DNA from: Roseomonas populi
Lineage (GTDB): Bacteria; Pseudomonadota; Alphaproteobacteria; Acetobacterales; Acetobacteraceae
Direction of reading: 5' to 3'
Assembly: GCF_024594815.1 (NCBI RefSeq)
Contig: NZ_JANJOU010000008.1
Coordinates: 186,001-250,000 of the forward strand
Length of the DNA stretch: 64,000 nucleotides
Shown: piece by piece, positions 53,056-61,225 of the stretch
Layout: each line of letters opens with the position of its first letter
Numbering within the stretch: position 1 is the stretch's first letter
The notes under the pieces: generated by a model
What the model was told of the DNA's origin: nothing
Databases searched by the model: none
Seen by the model: the letters and a program-made list of their open reading frames with translations, nothing else
Program-made: the position numbers and the translations under genes

Positions 53056-53757
53056 ATGCCCGGGGTGCCGGAAGGCCGGGCCCTGCTGGAGCTCTGCGAG
53101 GCCGCGCGCGGGCTCTCCCCCGCACGGACCGCCCTGCTCCTGCTCACGGCCCTCGATCCGTCGCTCGATCCGGCGGAAGCGATGGCGCTCGACCTCGGCG
53201 CGCGGGACGCCCGGCTGCTGGAAGCCCGCGCGCGCTGCTTCGGCGATGGGTTCGAGGCCGCGGCGGACTGCCCGGCCTGCGGCACCCGGCTGGACGTCGC
53301 GCTCAGCGCCCGGGCGCTGCGCCAGCCCGAGCCACCTCACCTTCCCCCGGAGACCGCGAACGGCCCGGACGACCTGGCCTTCCGCTTGCCGACGAGCGAG
53401 GACCTCCTGGCCGTCGAGGCGGAACGGGGCCCGGCCGCCATGAAGCGCGCGCTGCTGGAGCGCTGCCTGCTGCATGGGGAGGCCTCGCCGGCCGCGGAGG
53501 CCCTGGTCTCCGCGGGGCTCGAGGCGGCGATGCCGCAGAGCGACGTGTCGGTCGCCCTCGCCTGCCCGGATTGCGGCCATGATTGGGAACTCCCCTTCGA
53601 CGTGACCCTCTTCCTCCTGGACGAGCTGGAGGGACGGGCCGGGCGCCTGCTGGCCGATGTCCACCTCCTGGCCAGCGCCTATCACTGGGAGGAGGCGACG
53701 ATCCTCGACATGCCCGCGTCCCGGCGCGGTCGCTACGTCTCGATGGTGTCGGCGTGA
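53056..53757 (+). CDS. T4-baseplate-like protein with zinc ribbon
   Basis: This 233-residue protein starts one base after the tube stop. Two CXXC pairs, C72/C75 (CPAC) and C170/C173 (CPDC), should bind one zinc. The C-terminal run LLASAYHWEEATILDMPASRRGRYVSM resembles the conserved tail of T4 gp26/gp51-like proteins found in eCIS loci. It is probably a baseplate assembly or chaperone component. Assignment is by pattern and position. Confidence 0.75.
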   Translation: MPGVPEGRALLELCEAARGLSPARTALLLLTALDPSLDPAEAMALDLGARDARLLEARARCFGDGFEAAADCPACGTRLDVALSARALRQPEPPHLPPETANGPDDLAFRLPTSEDLLAVEAERGPAAMKRALLERCLLHGEASPAAEALVSAGLEAAMPQSDVSVALACPDCGHDWELPFDVTLFLLDELEGRAGRLLADVHLLASAYHWEEATILDMPASRRGRYVSMVSA

Positions 53758-54521
53758 GCAACTACCTGGACCGGCTTGTGGCCCGCGCGCTGCGCGAGAC
53801 GCCGGCCCTGCAGCCGCGCGCGCCACTGCTGTTCGGCCCCGCCCCGGCCGAGGCAACGCTGGGGGAGCCCCCTTCGCGGGCCGCGCCGGAGCGGCCGCAC
53901 CCGGCACCGCCGCGCGCAACCGGCCGCCCGCGCGCGGAGGGGCCCGGCCGGCATGGAGGGGCCGCCGCGCCCACGGCACCCGCCACGGCGCCCCTGCAGG
54001 AGCAGCGGCCCGGCGTTCCGATCGCCCGGGGTTCCGCACCGCCAGGGCGGTCCGAGCCAGAGGTGGAGCCGGAAGGAAGACGCGCCACGGAGGGCTCCCG
54101 CACGGCTGGGAAGGCGGCCCCGCTCCAGTCCGCCCCGATGGACGCCCCGATGGCCGCTCCGGCCGTAGCCGCACTGCCGCTGGCCGTCTCCGCCGCCCCG
54201 CCCGCGCCAGCGGCCCCCGGCTCCGTCGCAGTGCCGCTTCTGCCCCGCCCGGCACCGGACACCCCCGCCCCGGATCGGCCGCCGGTCCGGACAGCGCCCC
54301 TTGAGGCACTCCCCTCCGGCCCGCGCGCGGCAGGGCAGGCGGAGCAGCCCCAGGCCAAGCCCAGCCCCATGCCCGCTGCCCCCGCTCCGGTGGTGATCGA
54401 GATCGGCGCCATCGAGTTCCGGGCACCGCCCCCCGCCGCCCCGGCCACACTCCCCGGCCCTCGCCGGCCCGCCCTGTCGCTCGGCGACTATCTGGCGCGC
54501 CGTGACAGGCGGCCGGGATGA
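53754..54521 (+). CDS. Pro/Ala-rich linker protein of the eCIS operon
   Basis: GTG 53754 overlaps the previous stop and gives 255 residues. The first 27 residues (NYLDRLVARALRETPALQPR) and last 45 (VVIEIGAIEFRAPP, then RPALSLGDYLARRD) look structured and conserved. The 180 residues between are Pro, Ala, Gly and Arg and surely disordered. Proteins with such ends occur in eCIS loci without known function. It may tether baseplate or cap parts. It is a real gene because the reading frame is coupled to both neighbours and the ends are not low-complexity. Confidence 0.75.
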   Translation: MSNYLDRLVARALRETPALQPRAPLLFGPAPAEATLGEPPSRAAPERPHPAPPRATGRPRAEGPGRHGGAAAPTAPATAPLQEQRPGVPIARGSAPPGRSEPEVEPEGRRATEGSRTAGKAAPLQSAPMDAPMAAPAVAALPLAVSAAPPAPAAPGSVAVPLLPRPAPDTPAPDRPPVRTAPLEALPSGPRAAGQAEQPQAKPSPMPAAPAPVVIEIGAIEFRAPPPAAPATLPGPRRPALSLGDYLARRDRRPG

Positions 54522-55747
54522 GCACGTTCCAGGCCATTGCCACTGTCACCGCGACGCTGCGGCAACGCCTGCTCGAGGTCGCGCAGGCCGACGTGCCCGG
54601 CTCAGCGGTGACGGCGCTGCGCCCGGCCGAGCCGGGCGGCGGCGGCATTCCCTCCCTCGGGGTGAACCTGTTCCTCTTCGCCGCCCACGTGAACCCGGCT
54701 CACCGCAACCGCGAGCTGCCGCTCCGCCGGGCCGGCGGGGAGGCCGTGAGCCGCCCGATGGTGCCGCTGGACCTCGATTACCTCATCAGCTTCTACGGCG
54801 AGCAGAACGGCGGCGCCCAGCTGCTGCTGGGCAGCGTGATGCGCGACCTGCACGCCGCCCCCGTGCTGACGAACGCGATGATCACCGCGGCGGAGGGCGC
54901 GTCCGGCCTGGCCTCCGGCCTCGCCGACCAGGCGGAGCGGGTGCGGCTGACACCGCTGCCCCTGCCGCTGGAGGAGATGGCCAAGCTCTGGTCCGTGTTC
55001 TTCCAGACGAGCTACGCGCTCTCCGTCGCCTACCGTGCGGGGCCGGTGCTGCTGGAGGCCGAACTGCCCACCGTCGCCGCCCCGCCCGTGACGCTGCCCC
55101 AGCTCACCACTGCCCCGCTCCTCCGGCCCGCCGTGACGACTGTGGAGAACGCCGCGGATCCGGCGGCGCCGATCGCGCCGGGCAGCCAGATCGCCGTGGT
55201 AGGGGAGCGCCTGGCCGGACCGGCCGTACGGGCGGAGGTGGGTGGAGTCGAGGTCGCGCCCGATGCCGTCGCGGAGCGGCGCCTCCTGCTCACTCTTCCG
55301 CCCGGCCTTCCGGCGGGCCCGGTGGGGTTGCGCGTGCGCCAGGACGTGCTGGTGGGCGACCCGCCCTCACCCCGGCGCGGGGAGGCGTCGCGCCTCGTGC
55401 CCTTCGTGCTGCACCCCGCCGTCGCCCGGCCCGGCGGCGCCTTCGCGGTGGCCGTCACGGAGGTCAGCGGCACGGGCGCCGCGCCGCGCAACGCCACCGT
55501 CACGGTCGGGCTGGTGCCCCCGCTCGCTCCGGGCCAGCGCGCGTCCCTGGAGCTGCTGGAGGCCTCCGGTGCCGTGCGCCACGTCTTCCCTGCGCCGCTT
55601 CGCGCGGAGGCGGCCGGCAGCGTCGCCTTCGCCGTGCGCGGCGTGGTGGCAGGCACCTACGGGTTGCGGGTGCGGGTAGAGGGGGCGGAGACCCCGCTGG
55701 GCGAGGACGCGGCGGGCGAGCCCGAGCCGCGCCTGGTGCTGCCGTGA
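54518..55747 (+). CDS. DUF4255 (Pvc16-like) cap/terminator protein
   Basis: This 409-residue protein carries the DUF4255 domain at about 1-190: IATVTATLRQRLLEVAQ, VNLFLFAAHVNPAHRN, LDLDYLISFYGE and LLLGSVMRDLHAAPVL. Its homologue in PVC and AFP particles caps the distal end of tube and sheath. The second half (about 230-400) is Pro/Val-rich with beta-sandwich-like strands. It overlaps the ATPase gene by four bases (GTGA). Confidence 0.9.
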   Translation: MSTFQAIATVTATLRQRLLEVAQADVPGSAVTALRPAEPGGGGIPSLGVNLFLFAAHVNPAHRNRELPLRRAGGEAVSRPMVPLDLDYLISFYGEQNGGAQLLLGSVMRDLHAAPVLTNAMITAAEGASGLASGLADQAERVRLTPLPLPLEEMAKLWSVFFQTSYALSVAYRAGPVLLEAELPTVAAPPVTLPQLTTAPLLRPAVTTVENAADPAAPIAPGSQIAVVGERLAGPAVRAEVGGVEVAPDAVAERRLLLTLPPGLPAGPVGLRVRQDVLVGDPPSPRRGEASRLVPFVLHPAVARPGGAFAVAVTEVSGTGAAPRNATVTVGLVPPLAPGQRASLELLEASGAVRHVFPAPLRAEAAGSVAFAVRGVVAGTYGLRVRVEGAETPLGEDAAGEPEPRLVLP

Positions 55748-57648
55748 ACGCGCCTTTCGGCCCCGCCCCGGCCATCGGGCCCGCGGACGATCCGGATGCC
55801 GGGCCGGACTGGGCTGAGGAGAACCAGCTTGCCCTGATGGCGGCCGTGCGCCGTGTCGGCCAGCGCCTGGCGGAGCACGCGGCGGGCCGCCCCCCTGGAG
55901 AGCCCGGGCTGACGGAGGCGGACACGCCGGGTACTGCGCTGGAAGCCGTCCGCACCGTCTTCGGCCTCAGCGCCTTCGAACGGGACGTGCTCCTGATGAG
56001 CATCGCGCCGGAGCTGGACGGCGGCGCTCACCCCGCCCCGAGCTTCGGTCTCGCCCTGGCGGCCCTGCCGGGCCCGCACTGGACGGCCCTGCAGCCCTCC
56101 TCGCCGCTGCGCTGGTGGCGGCTGGTGGAGCCCGGCCCGGGCCCGCTGGTGGAGGCGGTGCTGCGCCCGGACGAGTGGATACTCCACGCCCTGGCCGGTG
56201 CGGGCTACCGGGACGAGCGGGTGGCCGCGCGCGTTCAGGACGTCGCCGCGCCGGAGGAACTGGTGCCGAGCCAGGCTGCCGTCGCGGCCGCCCTGGCCGA
56301 GCTCCTGGCCTCCTCAGGCGCCACCCGCGATGCCTCGCCGGTCGGTGCCGTCCAGCTCTGTGGCTCCCTGGCGGACGGTGCGGCCGAGGTCGCCGCCGCT
56401 GCAGCGGCCCGGCTCGGCTGCACCCTGGCGACGGCGCATGCCGCGGATCTCGACCCCGCCCTGCTGCGGCTCTGGCAGCGGGAGGCGCTGCTCGGCCGCC
56501 AAGCGCTGCTGATCGACTGCGAGGGCGTCGCCGGCCCCGCGGCGCTCCGGGCGCTCGGCGCGCTGGTGCGGGAGTGCTGCACGCCGCTGCTGCTCCTGGC
56601 CGAGGCCCCCCTCTCCCTCCCTGGTATCTCGGTGGCGCGGATCGACCTCGCCCGCCCCGGGCCGGAGGAGCGGGCAGTGCTGCTGCGCGCCGCGCTGGGC
56701 CTGGACGCGGAGGAGCCGGCCCCGGCGGTGGACGAGGCGGCCGTCCATTTCGACCTCGGCCCTGCCTCCCTGCGAGCCGCCGCGGCCGCGGCGGGAACCC
56801 CCGACCGACTCTGGGCCGCCTGCCGGGACGCGGGCCGGACCGCCTTCCCCCACGGCACGCGGCTGCGTCCCGCCGCGGACTGGAACGCGCTGGTGCTGCC
56901 GGCGGCGCAGGAAGCAGCCCTGCGCGAGCTGGCGGCGGAGGTGCGCCACCGCGGGTTGGTGCACGGCGCCTGGGGCTTCCGGGCCGCCGGCCGGGGCGGC
57001 GGCGTGACGGCGCTGCTGCACGGCCCCAGCGGCACGGGCAAGACCCTGGCGGCCGAGGTGCTGGCCGGCGCCCTAGGGCTGGACCTCTGGTCCGTGGACC
57101 TCAGCGCGCTGGTGAGCAAGTACATCGGCGAAACCGAGAAGAACCTGCGCGCCGCCTTCGAGGCGGCCGAGGCGAGCGGCGCGGTACTGCTGTTCGACGA
57201 GGCCGACGCCCTGTTCGGCCGCCGCAGCGAGGTGAAGGACAGCCACGACCGCTACGCGAACCAGCAGGCCAGCTACCTGCTGCAGAGGATGGAATCCTTC
57301 CGCGGCCTAGCCGTGCTGACCACCAACTTCCGCGAGGCGATCGACAACGCCTTCCTGCGCCGCCTTCGCTTCGTCATCGGCTTCCCCCATCCGGGCCCGG
57401 CGGAGCGGGAGCGGCTGTGGCGCGGCGCCTTCCCGCCCGCGGCGCCGGTCGGTGCGCTGGACTTCGCCCGGCTCGCCCAGGCCAATCTCGCTGGCGGGCA
57501 CATCCGCAACATCGCCCTCGCGGCCGCCTTCCTCGCGGCCGAGGACGGCACCCCCATCGGCATGGCCCACCTGCTGCGCGCGGCCCGGCGGGAATGCGCG
57601 AAGCTGGAACGGCCGCTGACCCCGGCGGAGGTGGCGGGATGGCTGTAG
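55744..57648 (+). CDS. eCIS AAA+ ATPase (Pvc15-like)
   Basis: GTG 55744 gives 634 residues. The N-terminal 420 residues form a degenerate ATPase-like and helical region. The C-terminal AAA+ domain has Walker A HGPSGTGKTLAAEV (about 425-438), Walker B VLLFDEADALFGRR and sensor TTNFREAIDNAFLRRLRF. Every eCIS encodes such an ATPase; in PVC it is needed for effector loading rather than contraction. It overlaps DUF4255 and the following small gene. The longer frame upstream is a shadow. Confidence 0.92.
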   Translation: MNAPFGPAPAIGPADDPDAGPDWAEENQLALMAAVRRVGQRLAEHAAGRPPGEPGLTEADTPGTALEAVRTVFGLSAFERDVLLMSIAPELDGGAHPAPSFGLALAALPGPHWTALQPSSPLRWWRLVEPGPGPLVEAVLRPDEWILHALAGAGYRDERVAARVQDVAAPEELVPSQAAVAAALAELLASSGATRDASPVGAVQLCGSLADGAAEVAAAAAARLGCTLATAHAADLDPALLRLWQREALLGRQALLIDCEGVAGPAALRALGALVRECCTPLLLLAEAPLSLPGISVARIDLARPGPEERAVLLRAALGLDAEEPAPAVDEAAVHFDLGPASLRAAAAAAGTPDRLWAACRDAGRTAFPHGTRLRPAADWNALVLPAAQEAALRELAAEVRHRGLVHGAWGFRAAGRGGGVTALLHGPSGTGKTLAAEVLAGALGLDLWSVDLSALVSKYIGETEKNLRAAFEAAEASGAVLLFDEADALFGRRSEVKDSHDRYANQQASYLLQRMESFRGLAVLTTNFREAIDNAFLRRLRFVIGFPHPGPAERERLWRGAFPPAAPVGALDFARLAQANLAGGHIRNIALAAAFLAAEDGTPIGMAHLLRAARRECAKLERPLTPAEVAGWL

Positions 57649-57953
57649 CACCGATGCCCGGCAGTCCCGGTGGCGGTCTCGCGGATCCCGCGCCCGGGAA
57701 TGCCCCCGGTGCCGCCCCGCCGGTGCGGATCCGCATCGGGCGGCTGGTGCTGCAGGGCGTTCCGCACGGCGACGCCGCCGCGATGGAGGCAGCACTGCGC
57801 GGGGAGCTCGCGCGCCTCGCCGCATCCGCCGTTCCAGCACGGGGCCCTGCGCCCGTTGCACCGGCCGGCGGCACCCTGCGCGCGGCCACCCCGGCCGGGC
57901 GCGGGCGCGAGGCGGCGGCGCGCATCCTGGCCGCGCTGCGGAGGCCGGCATGA
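57639..57953 (+). CDS. small eCIS-operon protein, 104 residues
   Basis: ATG 57639 overlaps the ATPase end. The protein has a central VRIRIGRLVLQGVPHGDAA segment followed by a helix and an Arg/Ala-rich tail. The IGRLVLQG run resembles IGAIEFRAPP at the end of the Pro-rich linker protein, so the two may share a short beta motif. No family is recognised. The genes before and after overlap it by ten and four bases, which supports that it is real. Confidence 0.65.
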   Translation: MAVAPMPGSPGGGLADPAPGNAPGAAPPVRIRIGRLVLQGVPHGDAAAMEAALRGELARLAASAVPARGPAPVAPAGGTLRAATPAGRGREAAARILAALRRPA

Positions 57954-58603
57954 GCGACGCCGAGCCACGCGGCCCCCGCCTGCTGCGCGGCGCCCTGGTC
58001 AGCATCGACCCGGTGGTGCCCGTCCCGAAGCTCGTGGTCTTCCAGTACAATCCGGACAGCGTGACCCGCACCCTCGCCTCCCGCACGGCCGGGGAGAAGG
58101 GAACCCGGCTCTCCGCGCCGCGCCTGACCGGCGCCCCGCAGGAGAGCCTGCGCATGGACATCGAGATCGACGCTGCCGACGCGGGCGACGCGCCCGGCAA
58201 TGCCGCGCGATTGGGCATCTACCCGCAGCTCAGCCTTCTGGAGATGCTGCTCTACCCCAGCAGCATCCAGGTTATCGCGAACGCCGTGCTGCTCGCGGCC
58301 GGCACGGTGGAGCTGCTGCCGCCGCCCGCGCCGCTGACGCTGCTGGTCTGGGGCGCCAAGCGGATCGTGCCCGTGCAGCTCTCGGACTTCACCATCACGG
58401 AGGAGGCGCATGACAGCCTGCTCAACCCCATCCGCGCCAAGGTCGCGCTCGGGCTGACGGTGCTCGGCTACGACGACCTCTCCGTCACCAACCCCGGCTA
58501 CTACGTCTTCCTGGCGCACCAGGTGATGAAGGAGGGGATGGCGGCCCTGAACACGGTCACGGATATCACCGCCGTGGCCGGCGGCAACGTCAAGCTCCTC
58601 TGA
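57950..58603 (+). CDS. eCIS tube-associated baseplate protein (Pvc7-like)
   Basis: This 217-residue protein matches the contractile injection system tube domain seen in Afp7/Pvc7. The pattern is KLVVFQYNPDSVTRTLASR near the N-terminus, LRMDIEIDAADAG, YPQLSLLEMLLYP, and the later VQLSDFTITEEAHDSLLNPIRAKV. It adapts the tube to the central hub. In Afp7 a LysM domain follows in the same chain; here LysM-like sequence is a separate gene eight bases on. Confidence 0.88.
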   Translation: MSDAEPRGPRLLRGALVSIDPVVPVPKLVVFQYNPDSVTRTLASRTAGEKGTRLSAPRLTGAPQESLRMDIEIDAADAGDAPGNAARLGIYPQLSLLEMLLYPSSIQVIANAVLLAAGTVELLPPPAPLTLLVWGAKRIVPVQLSDFTITEEAHDSLLNPIRAKVALGLTVLGYDDLSVTNPGYYVFLAHQVMKEGMAALNTVTDITAVAGGNVKLL

Positions 58604-58610
58604 GGCCCGC

Positions 58611-58898
58611 ATGTTCGACCCGGCCAGCCGCTACGCCGCCCTGCCCACCGCGGTCCACACGATGCCGGACGGGCGCGCGGTGACCTACGCGTTGCGCCGG
58701 ATCCTGCCGGATCCCGCCTCCCTCCCCCTGCTCGCCCGCGTCAATCCCGCGGAGGGGGAGCGGCTAGACATTCTCGCCGCGCGGACCCTCGGCGATCCCC
58801 TCCTCTACTGGCGCATCTGCGACGCGAACGCGGCGATGGACCCGGCGGCGCTGCCGGTCGCCGGCCAGCCGCTCGCCATTCCCCTGCCGGGAGGCTGA
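58611..58898 (+). CDS. LysM-like/gpX-type baseplate protein
   Basis: This 95-residue protein is compatible with a tail protein X or LysM-like domain (ERLDILAARTLGDPLLYWRICDAN and a Pro-rich end with VAGQPLAIPLPG). These domains lock hub to tube in myophages. Small size and position between the tube adaptor and hub support the call. Confidence 0.8.
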   Translation: MFDPASRYAALPTAVHTMPDGRAVTYALRRILPDPASLPLLARVNPAEGERLDILAARTLGDPLLYWRICDANAAMDPAALPVAGQPLAIPLPGG

Positions 58899-58902
58899 GG
58901 CG

Positions 58903-60051
58903 ATGGCGCTCCTCGATTCCGTCCACCTGACAATGCTGATCGGCCCGACGCTGCCGCTGCCCGCACCGCCCACGCTGATGGAGGCGCTGCAATCGGTGGA
59001 GGTGACGCACCGCGACGACGGGCCGAACGGCTTCCAGATCTCCTTCTCCCTCGGGCGCGGCAGCCTGGCCGACGTGCTGGACTACGGGATGCTGCTGGGC
59101 CCCGTCCTCAAGCCCTTCAATCGGGTGATCCTGGTCGTGACGCATAACGGCCTCCCCGCCGTGCTCATGGACGGCGTCGTCACCCACCGCCAGCACGCGC
59201 CCGATACGGAGCCAGGCAGCGCGCTCGTCACCATCACCGGCGAGGACGTCTCCGTGATGATGGATCTGGAGGAGAAGCGCGCCGCGCATCCTTGCCTGCC
59301 GGACATGGCAATAGCGGCGAAGATCATGCTCGGCTACGCGAAGTACGCCATCGTGCCGGACGTACGGCCGCCGATGGCGCTGGACATGCCGTTGCCGGTG
59401 ATGCGCGTGCCGATGCAGGTCGGCACGGACCTGCAGATGCTCCGCGGCCTCGCCGCGCGCAACGGGTTCGTCTTCTACGTCGAGCCCGGCCCGGTGCCCG
59501 GCACCAACCGTGGCTACTGGGGCCCGCCCAAGCGGCTGGACCTGCCGCAACCCGCGCTGAACATCGGCATGGGGCGGGACAGCAACGGCGCCAAGCTGCA
59601 GTTCGAGTACGACGCGCTGGCGCCCGCCGTCGTTGGCGACACGGTGCAGGACAGCGTCACGGGCGCGCGGCTTCCGGTGCGGACCTTCGCCAGCACCCGC
59701 CTGCCGCCGCTGGTTCTCGATCCCGCGACGACGCCGCTCCACACCACCCGCAGCGTGCTGGCCTCTGCCCCGGGCGGGCTCAACATGGTGCAGGCCTATG
59801 GCCGGGCGCAGGCCGTGACCGACAATGCCTCGGACGCGGTGGTGACGGCGCGGGGCGAGGTGGACACGCTGCGCTACGGCCGGGCGCTGCGGGCGCGCGG
59901 CCTCGTCGGTGTCCGCGGCGCCGGCTACACGCATGACGGGCTCTACTACGTGAAGCGCGTCACTCACAAAATCGGCCCGGGCACCTACACCCAGGACGTG
60001 ACCCTGACTCGCGAGGGGGAGACGGCGCTGCTGCCGGTGGTGGTGCCGTGA
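58903..60051 (+). CDS. baseplate hub protein (gp27/gpD-like)
   Basis: This 382-residue hub is of the late-control-D/VgrG N-terminal type. It begins ALLDSVHLTMLIGPTLPLP and contains the tandem tube-like strands VEVTHRDDGPNGFQISFSL and a C-terminal KRVTHKIGPGTYTQDVTLTREG. It forms the trimeric adaptor between the hexameric tube and the spike. It overlaps the spike gene by four bases (GTGA). Confidence 0.9.
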   Translation: MALLDSVHLTMLIGPTLPLPAPPTLMEALQSVEVTHRDDGPNGFQISFSLGRGSLADVLDYGMLLGPVLKPFNRVILVVTHNGLPAVLMDGVVTHRQHAPDTEPGSALVTITGEDVSVMMDLEEKRAAHPCLPDMAIAAKIMLGYAKYAIVPDVRPPMALDMPLPVMRVPMQVGTDLQMLRGLAARNGFVFYVEPGPVPGTNRGYWGPPKRLDLPQPALNIGMGRDSNGAKLQFEYDALAPAVVGDTVQDSVTGARLPVRTFASTRLPPLVLDPATTPLHTTRSVLASAPGGLNMVQAYGRAQAVTDNASDAVVTARGEVDTLRYGRALRARGLVGVRGAGYTHDGLYYVKRVTHKIGPGTYTQDVTLTREGETALLPVVVP

Positions 60052-60533
60052 CCCCCTTCTTCGGCAAGTACCGCGGCAAGGTCGAGAGCAATCTGGACCC
60101 GCTGATGCAGGGCCGCCTGCAGGTCAGCGTGCCGGCGGTGCTGGGCACCGAGGTTCCTGGCTGGGCCATGCCCTGCGTGCCCTATGCCGGGCCGGGCGTC
60201 GGCTTCCTCTTCCTGCCGCCGGTTGGCGCGCATGTCTGGGTGGAGTTTGAGGGCGGCGACCCCGACTACCCCGTGTGGACCGGCTGCTTCTGGGGCCCGG
60301 GCGAGGCGCCGCAGCCCGCCATCCCCTCCATCAAGACCCTCAAGACCGAGGCCTTCAGCCTGACCGTGAACGAGACGGTGCCGGGCGCCACGATCACCAC
60401 GCTGGAACTTCAGGGCGGTACCAAGCTCACCGTCGATCCCACCGGCGCCACCCTCGCCGTGCCGAGCGGAATTCTCGCCCTGTCCGGCCTGCAGATCACG
60501 CTCAACAACGACGCCCTGGTGGTGCTGCCATGA
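60048..60533 (+). CDS. baseplate spike protein (gpV/gp5 OB-fold)
   Basis: This 161-residue protein starts at GTG. An OB-fold (GKYRGKVESNLDPLMQGRLQVSV, GVGFLFLPPVGAHVWVEFEGGDPDYPVWTG) leads into repeats of valine-rich strands (KLTVDPTGATLAVPSG) that should form the trimeric beta-helix needle. No lysozyme domain is inserted, unlike T4 gp5. It overlaps the tip gene by four bases. Confidence 0.9.
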   Translation: MTPFFGKYRGKVESNLDPLMQGRLQVSVPAVLGTEVPGWAMPCVPYAGPGVGFLFLPPVGAHVWVEFEGGDPDYPVWTGCFWGPGEAPQPAIPSIKTLKTEAFSLTVNETVPGATITTLELQGGTKLTVDPTGATLAVPSGILALSGLQITLNNDALVVLP

Positions 60534-60859
60534 CGCCCCTGGTGACCACGGCCGGCACCGTCCAGTGCCCGCACGGCGCGCCGGCCACGCTGCTGCCCGG
60601 CGTGGCGCGCGTGCTGGCGGGCGGTGCGCCGGTTGCCGTGCTGGCGGACACGGCGATCGTCGCGGGCTGCGCCTTCGCGGTCGGGCCGAAGCCGCAGCCC
60701 TGCGTCACCGCGGCCTGGTTCGTCGCTGCCGCCCGGGTCCTCATCGGCGGCCAGCCCGCGCTGGTGCAGGCCGCCACCGGCCTGTGCCGCTCCGCCGAGG
60801 GCATTCCCGCCGGGCCGCCGCTGATCGCGCCGGCCCAGGCGCGCGCGCTGGGAAGCTGA
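60530..60859 (+). CDS. PAAR-like spike tip protein
   Basis: ATG 60530 gives 109 residues. Glycine-rich segments such as CPHGAPATLLPGVARVLAGG, AVGPKPQPC and VLIGGQPALVQAATGLC resemble the short turns of PAAR/DUF4280 tip proteins. Four cysteines and a single histidine could bind a metal. Position directly after the spike supports the role; the family match is approximate. Confidence 0.75.
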   Translation: MTPLVTTAGTVQCPHGAPATLLPGVARVLAGGAPVAVLADTAIVAGCAFAVGPKPQPCVTAAWFVAAARVLIGGQPALVQAATGLCRSAEGIPAGPPLIAPAQARALGS

Positions 60860-60862
60860 GCC

Positions 60863-61225
60863 ATGGCCATCAGCCAGCCCTTCCGCTTCGACGCTACCGG
60901 GCGCACCGCCACGGCGGAGGGCGCGGAGGCGCTGCGCCAGGCGATCGAGACCGTTCTCTTCACCCAGGCCGGGGAACGGGTGAACCGCCCGGACTTCGGC
61001 AGCGGGCTGTTTCAGCTCATCTTCGCGCCCAACGGCAGCGAGATCGCGACGGCGACGCAGTTCCTGGTGCAGAGCGCGCTGCAGCGCTGGCTCGGCGCGC
61101 GTGCGCAGGTGCTGGATGTGCAGGTCGCGGCGGAGGACGCGGTGCTGACCGTGGTGGTGCGCTACCAGCCCGCCGGGGCGGCGCAGCCCGTCACGGCCCG
61201 CTTTGCCCGCGCGGTGCCGGCATGA
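60863..61225 (+). CDS. gp25/GPW baseplate wedge protein
   Basis: This 120-residue protein has the conserved gp25 pattern: IETVLFTQAGERVNRPDFGSGL in the middle and a C-terminal strand pair (AVLTVVVRYQ). It nucleates the sheath on the baseplate. It overlaps baseplate J by four bases. Confidence 0.94.
   Translation: MAISQPFRFDATGRTATAEGAEALRQAIETVLFTQAGERVNRPDFGSGLFQLIFAPNGSEIATATQFLVQSALQRWLGARAQVLDVQVAAEDAVLTVVVRYQPAGAAQPVTARFARAVPA

Noticed and set aside
51087-53285. 732-codon minus-strand frame over sheath and tube genes
   Set aside because: Antisense shadow with His/Arg-rich composition; the plus strand has clear sheath and tube signatures.
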